From: Termitomyces sp. T153
Taxonomy: Eukaryota > Basidiomycota > Agaricomycetes > Agaricales > Lyophyllaceae
Direction of reading: 5' to 3'
NCBI GenBank assembly: GCA_018296165.2
Contig: JACKQL020000113.1
Coordinates: 1 to 64,000, forward strand
Length of the DNA stretch: 64,000 bases
The notes below the pieces were generated by a model that did no database searches, had not been told where the DNA came from, and was given only the letters and a program-made list of their open reading frames with translations. Every line of letters begins with the position of its first letter. Position 1 is the stretch's first letter. Shown piece by piece: positions 56,041 through 64,000 of this stretch. The translations under genes were made by a program, and so were the position numbers.

Positions 56041-58380
56041 TACTGGACATTGAGTATTCTGATGAGCAAGAAGAGTCTTAATATTATGTTAGGTTCAGCT
56101 GACCTGGGAATCAGAGACTTTAGAGTTGAATGGAAGTCAGATGGATAGTCCAGAGTCTAGAGTCAGCAAAAATACTAAGTCCAGAAATGCATGGAGTTTG
56201 TAGGACTTAGGTTTCAAGTTAAAGCTGGATTAGGAGTTGTAATAAGTATTCGAATTATTGTTCAGAGTTAGAGGAATAGCTATAGACAAGTGTTGGAAAA
56301 CAGATAAGGCCAGAAAGCTAATAAGTGCCAGGAAACAGAGAATGCTAGGAAACTATATGGAATATGGCAATATCAAGACTAGCATACCAACTACAATGTT
56401 ACAGTACTTAAAGGCAGATGTTTGGAGGAGTTTATGGCTTGGAATGGGAGTTTGGACATAGTCCTGGAGTTTAGGATATATTCCAAGGCCTGGAGCAGAG
56501 CAGTCATGCTGAGACAGGGTTTGGCAGTGCTGCTAGGAGTCTTGGACTAGTGCAGAGCAAGTGCAGGAGTTCTACAGAAGAGATATAGAGGTTTGGGTTT
56601 AATGGAAAAAGGCATTGATGTGAACTTAATGGGCTGATAGTGGGTCCAATGGCAGAAATGATGGTGGGGTCAGTGATCTTAGAGGAGCTAAGTCAGAGTA
56701 GAGTGGTTCCAGGTGTGGAGTGGTTCAGTTGGGGGTCAGGGTCAAGCTGGGAGTTGTGACAGTCAGCACATTGGTGTTGTGTGTCTTGTATCAACAACAA
56801 TCAGCATTTTAGTGCTTGCAGATGTGTCAAGGACAATATCTGTGCTATATCAGAAGCACAGAAGTGCTGACAATTCATCTAAATGTCTTGTCAATAGCAC
56901 TGACTTTTGAGTCTCTGTACTTGACATTGCTTAAGCTGTTGGCAATACTGACTCTGTGATCTCTGTGCTCAATGTTGCTTGAGTTGTCATAACCAGACTT
57001 TATGGTCTCTGTGCTCAATGTTGTTTGAGTCAAGTTTATCATTATTTTTCTAACATATCTATAGTTCTCTTGGGTGCCCATTTTTGAAGGAATTTGAATC
57101 AGTAAAACCAAAAGGTACATATTTTTTCTCTGTTTCTCTGACTTTACACATAACAAGTATTTCCATCACTGACTAGGCCATTTTTTGACATAGTCATCCC
57201 AACCCAAGCAGATGTCAACCAGAACCAATGCATTCAGTAAGTATCTGTATTTTTGCCTCAAGGCTATGAAGGTAGTGCTACATGGCCTTGTCAATGACAT
57301 TGGTGCAAGGTTTGCCAGCAAGTCTTGCATGCCCTGTTGGCACTGTTATCAACAATGCTCAGTAGTATGATCATTGTGTAGCTTATATTTGTACTGACTA
57401 CATCATAGCTTGTTATGTCCAGCAGATTGACCCCAGATGCAACTGTCAATAGTGAGGTGTATTTGCTCTGCTATTAAATCAATTGTTGCTAACTTTCTTC
57501 CCAGAATCTTTTAACAATGCTCTATCTTTGGACAAAGAGAGTGAGAGACCTGGGAGCAACTCCAGCTGAGTGAGCTTTCATATCTCAGTTCATGTTTTTC
57601 CCTCTCAGATTTCTAACAATTTCTTGTACTGACAAGTCATGAAACAGTGCTCTGATTCATCTGTATTGGATATGTACAAATTCTGTAATCCAGATATGGA
57701 TCAAACAAATGAGAGGGGTGCTATATTGGCTCCATATTTGCATTGATTGCTACAGTGCTCTCTTGTATAGAGTGTCACCAAAACCTTTGGTCCTAGCATA
57801 ATTTCAATTAATTGTACTACAGACTAGCTACTGATACCTTGCAGGGCTTCCTGCCATGATAGTAGTGCATACCACAAGACTGTGAAGGTGTTTGATAGAC
57901 AAGATCTCCTTGTTGCCACCTTCTATCTTATGGAACACAGAGAGTGTGATACACTGTGAGAATAAAGAAGCAAGATGGAGGATGGTGCCATGTTTGAGAT
58001 GTCCACTATTTGTGGCAGAGCCATGGAAGCAGGCCCTTAAGACACATTTTTCACAGCTCTTGATTTGAACCTGTGAGTGCTGCATTGTCCTAAGTCTGAC
58101 AGTTTGTACTTAGTGTTAGTGCAGGCATGCAACTGTAGTAGCACCAGGCAGAAATCTGATCAACTATGTGTGGTAGAATTTGGAAGGATTAAAGGATTGA
58201 CTTCTTGACACTTGCTAGAGTAGGATGGGTTGGAAGATGAAGAGATATCTTGAAACCTGCCAAGGCTAACTTGTATGATGTGTATACTAAATTGTATTTA
58301 CTTGCTATTCTTCTTGTATAATTGTACTTATATTGTATATACTTGTATCTATTTGCTGTATAATGTGTTATATCTGTCAC
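56041..58380. other. CpG-poor DNA, no recognisable gene
   Basis: No frame longer than about 90 codons and none protein-like enough to assign. A local duplication (CTCTGTGCTCAATGTTG, 56956-57040) and short frames on both strands. Confidence 0.4.
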
Positions 58381-58384
58381 ATTA

Positions 58385-58750
58385 TGCATGTGACCACTAC
58401 AATACCACAGTCAACATACTTAGAATATCTTCTCTAGTTTGATTCAAGTGTGAGGATCACAGCAGTGCCTTGCAACATGTCATGCCAAGATAGTATAGAA
58501 TGGAAATATATTTGTATAAATAGTATACAGCACATTGTAACATACCTAGAATGGATATCAATCAAACTAGATAAGATATTCTAAGTACATCAACTGTGGT
58601 ATTGTAGTGGTCACATTGACATACTGAGAATATCTTCTCTAGTTTGATTCATTTCCATTCTAGGTATGATGCAGTGCACTATACACTATTTTATACAAAT
58701 ATATTTCCATTCTAGACTATCTCAGCATGACACATTGTGAAGCACTGTTG
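58385..58750. repeat. Inverted-repeat (foldback/MITE-like) element
   Basis: Block A (58392-58441, CCACTACAATACCACAG...CTCTAGTTTGATTC) recurs inverted at about 58563-58612 and directly again at about 58618-58648. Block B (about 58476-58556, with GAATGGAAATATATTTGTAT) recurs inverted at about 58650-58742. The whole can fold into a long hairpin. Confidence 0.8.
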
Positions 58751-59665
58751 TTATTCTAACAATATTGTATTTCCTTGCTAGCCTTTATAACTTTGTACTG
58801 TCACCACTACAAAGACAGGTATATATGGGGTCCTAGATTAGTCAATCATCAACAGTCTTTATGCTTGACAAGCAGTTCAGTGTGGCATGTGGTTTCTTTT
58901 TTCTTTTTTCTCTTCTACTTTTTACATACTTAACATGGCTATCTAGGTCTCTTGAGTTTGTACCACTGCCACCACCATCAAGACAGATATGTATTTCTCT
59001 CATTCTGGTGCATTGACTTCAACATGGGAATGCTGGATAGCTTGTCAACAACAATGTTCAGCATGTGAGTGTTGAATGACTCATCATCAACAGTCTCTCT
59101 GCTCAATGGATTGTTGAGTGTTCCTAACACTAATGTTGAACCAAAAAGGCTAACTCTACAAACCCCTCCTTAAATTGTGAGTGTAATTTGCTCAACACTA
59201 ACCATTGACCAATCAAATCTTTTGAATTTTGGTGGAAAGGCAAGCAGAGTTGGTCATGGCAAATGCTACTTTATTTGTTGTTGATGGAGTGCTCTGTATC
59301 AATGTGGCAGATAGTATCACATAGCTTGTTGATTACTTGCTGAGTGTGTGCCTGCCCACTGTATGCTACTGTAGCCTCTTATTTTATGAGCCATGTCACC
59401 TCATCCTGTGCTCTGAGTCTACTCCCCTCACCCTGTGCTCTGAGCCTAGTGACCTGTCAACAACTATGTTCAGCATAGAATGACTGGAAATACATTGTAC
59501 ATATTAACATGTTACTTGTGCTGGATAAATGCCTTCATACTGTAAGCCAAGCAGCTACACTAGCATACAGTAGGAAGGCACACAGCTGCCAAGTAACATG
59601 TCAGTACAAGTGTGTCTAAGTCATTTACAGAATATGTTTACTCTCTCATGGCTCTTCTGTCTTGT
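58751..59665. other. CpG-poor DNA, no recognisable gene
   Basis: Repeated short words (CAACAACAATGTTCAGCAT, ACTCATCATCAACAGTC) but no coding signal. Confidence 0.4.
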
Positions 59666-59870
59666 GCACCCTAGTCCATTCACCCATGCTTTGTATTCCA
59701 GTCCTCTCACCCTGCACCCTGAGTCCCCTCACCCTGCACCCTGAGTCCCTTCACCCTGCACTCTAGTCCCCCCACCCTACACTCTAATCCCCTCACTCTG
59801 CACTCTAGTCTCCTCACCCTGCACCCTAGCTCAAATTTTCCAACCCTGGTCCACCCTAAGTCCTTTTCTT
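59666..59870 (+). repeat. Minisatellite, about 22-bp CCCTCACCCTGCACCCTGAGT units
   Basis: Seven to eight units, alternating GAGTCC and TAGTCC endings; a weaker start of the same repeat is at 59395-59450. Confidence 0.85.
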
Positions 59871-60074
59871 TTCCCTAGATAATTTACTGTTCTTTATATC
59901 TAAACATGCTCCAGAGAGGCATGATATGGCAATTCTAGATGCATAGACATAGAGTGCATAGACATGGAACTATGCCCCCAAGGCTAATGAAACCTACTTA
60001 TGACAGGTGAGCTACATACAGTGCTTAGTGTAGGAGAGGAGTTCTACTTAGGGCTACAACAGAGAATATATTGA

Positions 60075-60110
60075 AAAGAAAAAGAAGAAGAAGAAGAAGA
60101 AAAAGAAACA
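60075..60110 (+). repeat. GAA/AAG microsatellite
   Basis: A run of AAGAAGAAGAAGAAGAAAAAG close to the right edge of the island. Confidence 0.9.
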
Positions 60111-60299
60111 AGGCATAAGGTGGGATGAGTCAAAGAACTTAGAAAATATACTTGAAGGGTTCTCTTGAAAGAAATGCTCTGTAGTGGAATCTGAGCTACT
60201 TTTTGGCCTTCTTAGTTCATATAGTAATATTGACAAGTAATAGATTACCTATTGATTCTCTGACCCTTGGTGATGGTCTGACTTGTAGTGAAGGCTAGT

Positions 60300-60795
60300 G
60301 GATTTTTCGTTTCGGCTCTGTATGAAAAGGGAGATAAGTGATTGGTAATAAGATTTCTGAGTTTCTTGTACTATGATAGCACCGCGTTTGAGGTGCACTT
60401 GAAATTGAAAGATGCATTCATTGGGAGAGCAGGACTATGAGACTTGTCAGTTGAAGCACGTTCCGAATGAACCGCAGGTACCATGCTGTTCCGATATTAG
60501 CTTCAACGGTGGACACACTCCGACTATGAAGAGGCCCAGTTTCTAATGCCGCGTTATATGTTTGGGTGTGCCCCAATTCTCAACGTTCAAAGCTATCTGG
60601 AACTCCGAGGAGTTGCGTTGGGTCGTCTGCAGATCGAGTCACACTGAAAAGACGAACGAAAGCGCCTTGGTTTAAAAATCTGACATCGCCAATTTCTATC
60701 GGCCGATCATTCTCAGCTGGTTCCGGATAGTAGAGAGGATATCCACGACAACATTCACTAAGCTGCTCTGCGTAGATGTCGTGGGCTGCTGGCAT
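60300..60795 (-). pseudogene. Truncated basidiomycete-specific gene at the island edge
   Basis: The minus-strand frame starting at the ATG at 60795 reads MPAAHDIYAEQLSECC, then RGYPLYYPEP, IEIGDVRFLNQGAFVRLF, PDSFER, stop (TGA), then in the same frame ELGHTQTYNAALETG and LHSRSVSTVEANIG. This resembles the N-terminal block of a large agaricomycete-only family (GYPLWxPEP ... xIGDVGxxxxGxFxxLFN ... KSV). A possible second exon, SFNFKCTSN, appears after a TCCCAATGAATGCA region but shifts frame before the conserved GAIIV. The gene stops where CpG depletion begins (about 60290). A broken gene cut by the transposon island is the simplest reading. Family function unknown to me. Confidence 0.55.
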
Positions 60796-62616
60796 GATGG
60801 AATAATAAAAATCATTTCGCGTTGCGAGCCTTAAAAAGACAAAAGTGCGTTCCTGAAAGGGCATAGCTGTGGTCACAGAAGGTATTTATGGCACATCATC
60901 CGTGCACGGTCCCATTGTAGTTCAAGAAGGAATCTAATATCAAGCTACGCCGGGCCTGTCAGTTATTATAAGCAATGATGTCAAAGTCCATTTATCACAT
61001 GGAAATGAACGTTCAAAGTGAAAGCAACGATCATTAAGATAATAAAAGCCTATCTTCAACAAAGTGAAAGTAAGTAGGTCGAATGAACTTCTTTCACTGC
61101 GAGATGTCAAAAATAGTGATCGACCGAGTATGTAGTGGCAAAAGCAGACTCAATTTAGAAAACCAATGGCCGTCGTGGGAATACAAATAATCGATCCGAT
61201 TCCGATTCGTACACTGCTCATGTAAAATCAGGCAACTAGAAGAGCAATGACTCCGCAGCACGTCGAAAAACATACCCGAGTCTGTTTCTATTCCTTAAAA
61301 GTGATATTATCATCTAGTGGTGTGCCTCCGCCTTGAGAAGGTCGGCTTTGAGGAAAGTAAAGTATGCGTCCGCGCCCTTGCTTCTTCCACTTATGTGCTC
61401 TCACACCTGCGCAGCGGAACTTCTGTGAGCTCAGCCGCGTCATACTTTGCTAACTTGGTTGGGAGGTCAGTGCAAAGTACTGGGACCATGGGGTGTCCAG
61501 GCAGGCTAAATATAAGATTTCACAACTCCATATTGGTGAACCTGCGTGGGTATCAGTGATTTGTCAGAGTTTCCAGACTACGGGCTGCTGTAATTTCGGA
61601 GGGCGATGCCGGCGGTAAGGTACCTACGGTATGTCTACGCACTGCCCAGCACTTACTACACCGCGTGCGGACGGCAGGCGCGGGGTGTCTGAAGACTGGA
61701 CCGCGAAATATTGCGTTCCTGTGCTGGGGGCGCGAGACGACACAATGGCTGCTTTACGGTATCAGATGTAGAGGGTTCTGGGCTGGGCGCGAGGCTTGGA
61801 AAGAATGGGCATAACAGATGGACTAACAGCTATGGTTATCACAACCTCACGTCCGTAGCATACCTGGTAAGTGCGACCTATGTAGCCCGATGTAGTCCGG
61901 CCGTTCACACGCAGACGGTAATATCCAATCAAGAGTTATGTAATTCACGGACAAGAAGCAAACACTGCCTCGTGGTTGTTCACATCTTCTTTTCCTTTAA
62001 CGTTCACGACCCCACTTGTTGTGCTTTCTGAGCTTTCACTCAGAGGCAGCTGAGCCATCTGCACAGCTGCCTCTCCCCGCCAGAACCCGGTGTTCTAAGG
62101 TTGCGCGGGAGAAGATATAAGGTTCGTTGAACCTCCCATGTTTAGCCCCCAAAGCTATCTTATCAAGTCCGCCTCACTTCAGTCTTCGCACGGCAATGAA
62201 ATGGGCGACGACTGCGCAATTTCATCTCATGGCATCCTAGGCTGTCGAGAGGTGGAGCGATGTGGTGCAGTCAAGGCCGGCCAAATATTGATTCTGCACC
62301 TGGTGAGTATACTCAATGCTGGTATTGAGCCTATCAAGATTGACAACTACAGGTCATCGGAAGTGCCAATGGTTACGGTTGGCCGCATGCAACACTGTGT
62401 TGACTTGAGGACGAGATTGCGCGGGCATCGGTGATTGAACGGATATGAGGATTTGATGATGAGTATGCAGGCGAGCATAAAAGAGAAAAGAACATATCAA
62501 AGACATTCATGCTGTGATGTAAATTTTGAACCACATATCTATGCCTTATGCGTTATCCAAACGTTCGCTAGCAAGAAAATAAGCATTGATTTCATTATTA
62601 CACACGTCGCCAAAGT
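60796..62616. other. Intergenic DNA with normal CpG, no gene assigned
   Basis: Composition is genic again, but frames are short (longest about 139 codons, at 62435-62854, antisense to the P450). No tRNA-like or rRNA-like sequence was recognised. Part of it must be 3' UTR of the P450. Confidence 0.4.
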
Positions 62617-63888
62617 CTACGTAGATTCTGAATTTCGAGATGACAACGATTTCGCAGCTTCGGCTACAACTGACCAACCACTCCATCCCTCTCGGTCCCC
62701 AATAGACTTCCCTGTCACAAGACGAAAATCTGATCCTGATTGCACGCGATCGAGGATGGCCGCTGAAATGATGCCTGCCGCCATAGGAGCCCAGTTAGCT
62801 GCAACACACTTATATCGGCCACAGCCAAAGGGCAGCGACTTGATCATCTCTTGATCCCGGGTCAATCGGTTAGAGTGGAATCGAAATGGTTCAAATACAT
62901 CCGCATCCGCTCCCCAGATGCATCTGGATTGGAGGACACTTCCTATGTCTGCACACTCACGACGAAGAAGGGAGCCAAACAACTTGGCGGTGAGTTTGTC
63001 GAAGCTGAGAGGCAGAAAAGCTGGAAATGGATGGATTAGGGAGGCCCGAGCGATACGCTTAGATGGGGGATGGAGGCGCATGACTTCAGTTATAAACCAC
63101 TCTACCGAGGGATGAGTACCATCGAAGTGACGAAACTGATCCATTGTTGGCGAGCAGTGGAGTTCGGAGAATATGTATGAAAAATTCTGCGCATAAGCCA
63201 CGGAAGTAGCGATCACGCGCCACATTGTTTCCCATACTGGAATGACGAAATCGAGAGGATTCGGATATGCGATCTCGTCAGGAATGAGGCGGCGCAAATG
63301 ACGATTCAGCCGAGGTAAGAGATCTGCAGGAATGGGGTCAGGCTGCTTCGAGAGTGACCACAGCAGCGTGATGAGCATAGAGACAATATGGATATCCTCT
63401 GAGTCGAGTTCCCCCACTGATACGTCTATGCCCAAAATTGCAACGAGAGCAACACGCATCGTCACATCCTGGACAAAGATGTCGAAATCCTTCTCATCAG
63501 CATGAGATAACGCTTCCTCTACGGAATCGACGGCGATGTTCTGAAAGTGGACCCATCCACGCTCAGTGACGGATTTGAGGAGGAACATCGCACGACCAAC
63601 GAAGGCTGTGTGGATGTCAACTTCACAAGAGACGAAAGTGTTGGTCAAAGCGAAAGCTTTGATCAATCGTGCATTTGGGAGAGCGCGAGAGGTAAGAAGA
63701 TCACGACTACTTGCATTTGGAGGGTTTAGCAGATGTTGTAATGCTGGAAATGTCCGGTGGATTGAGGGTCTCTCAAGATGAAGAAGTATTAGGCGGCGCA
63801 TCATTAGGAATAGAAGGATGGCGAAGAGGGCTAGTAGGGAAGCAAATGCTGCGCCGATAATCTTCATCATGAGAGACTGGGGGATCAT
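62617..63888 (-). CDS. Cytochrome P450, short intronless form
   Basis: A single frame of 423 residues. N-terminal hydrophobic anchor (about 8-30, IIGAAFASLLALFAILLFL). K-helix ExxR at 268-271 (ITEVMRLHPP). The FEPFRF (PERF-like) segment is at 332-337. The heme-binding loop FGCGRYKC is at 354-361 with the thiolate Cys361. The expected role is microsomal mono-oxygenation. The protein is about 80-100 residues shorter than usual P450s and the region between the I-helix and ExxR looks reduced (no clear AGxDT motif), so activity is uncertain. The lack of introns is unusual here and fits retroposition or loss. Met7 and Met8 are alternative starts. No neighbouring biosynthetic gene is visible. Confidence 0.82.
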   Translation of the reverse strand: MIPQSLMMKIIGAAFASLLALFAILLFLMMRRLILLHLERPSIHRTFPALQHLLNPPNASSRDLLTSRALPNARLIKAFALTNTFVSCEVDIHTAFVGRAMFLLKSVTERGWVHFQNIAVDSVEEALSHADEKDFDIFVQDVTMRVALVAILGIDVSVGELDSEDIHIVSMLITLLWSLSKQPDPIPADLLPRLNRHLRRLIPDEIAYPNPLDFVIPVWETMWRVIATSVAYAQNFSYIFSELHCSPTMDQFRHFDGTHPSVEWFITEVMRLHPPSKRIARASLIHPFPAFLPLSFDKLTAKLFGSLLRRECADIGSVLQSRCIWGADADVFEPFRFHSNRLTRDQEMIKSLPFGCGRYKCVAANWAPMAAGIISAAILDRVQSGSDFRLVTGKSIGDREGWSGWSVVAEAAKSLSSRNSEST

Positions 63889-64000
63889 GAGTTATGACAA
63901 GCCTTAAGTAGTTCTGACGTGCTATGCACATGGTATCTTGGCTCCGGATTTAGGATCAATGTACGAGTGAAGAATCAAAGAGTACAACTTCCAGCGCCCT
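63889..64000. other. Promoter side of the P450, window edge
   Basis: A short upstream region with no recognisable motif. Confidence 0.3.

Noticed and set aside
60796..62616. Plus-strand frames at 61317-62854 as genes
   Set aside because: They lack splice-supported extensions or any recognisable domain, and the last one is antisense to the P450.
1..64000. tRNA or rRNA genes
   Set aside because: I looked for T-arm-like GTTCGANNC with matching acceptor stems and for conserved rRNA stretches and found none I could support; a tRNAscan-SE or Infernal run would be decisive.

Overview
The window looks like nuclear DNA of a filamentous basidiomycete, probably an agaricomycete. Genes carry many short introns (about 43-105 bp, mostly GT-AG, one apparent GC-AG). 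Several families are typical of mushrooms: polysaccharide lyase 14, OTT_1508-like deaminase, a RING/coiled-coil protein, KDZ transposase and TET/JBP-type dioxygenase remnants. Exon structures were built by hand, by joining frames at splice signals so that known family motifs become continuous.

Left gene-rich block (1-28 kb). In order: a PL14-type lyase (+); an SLC41/MgtE-type Mg2+ transporter (-), head to head with the SAGA subunit Ada3 (+); a probable RNA polymerase I subunit RPA34 (-), tail to tail with ada3; a CpG-poor repeat island (8.6-10.5 kb); a SWIM+RING protein (+); an OTT_1508-like deaminase (+); a RING/coiled-coil protein (+); a 1390-residue TPR/CCCH/four-repeat protein (-); the NatC auxiliary subunit NAA35/Mak10 (-, 15 exons), head to head with mitochondrial tryptophanyl-tRNA synthetase (+). 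Most are informational or housekeeping genes (transcription, N-terminal acetylation, organellar translation), packed closely with shared promoters.

Transposon island (about 28.3-60.3 kb). The composition changes abruptly: CpG almost disappears, TpG/CpA and A+T rise, and no intact gene is visible. Recognisable decayed pieces are a KDZ transposase C-terminus; a tyrosine-recombinase (DIRS/Ngaro-like) retroelement with RT, RNase H and YR parts; two SNF2-like helicase pseudogenes; a chromodomain followed by a polypurine tract and a putative LTR; a second copy of that LTR; another LTR-like unit; a TET/JBP-like 2OG dioxygenase remnant; and several minisatellites and inverted repeats. In-frame stops and lost ligands often fit C-to-T decay at CpG, as expected of methylated, silenced DNA.

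Right edge (60.3-64 kb). CpG returns at once. A broken basidiomycete-specific gene lies exactly at the island edge, followed by a stretch with no convincing gene and a short intronless cytochrome P450 (-). The most interesting theme is the co-occurrence of KDZ-transposase and TET/JBP relics in an island that itself shows the mutational footprint of cytosine methylation.
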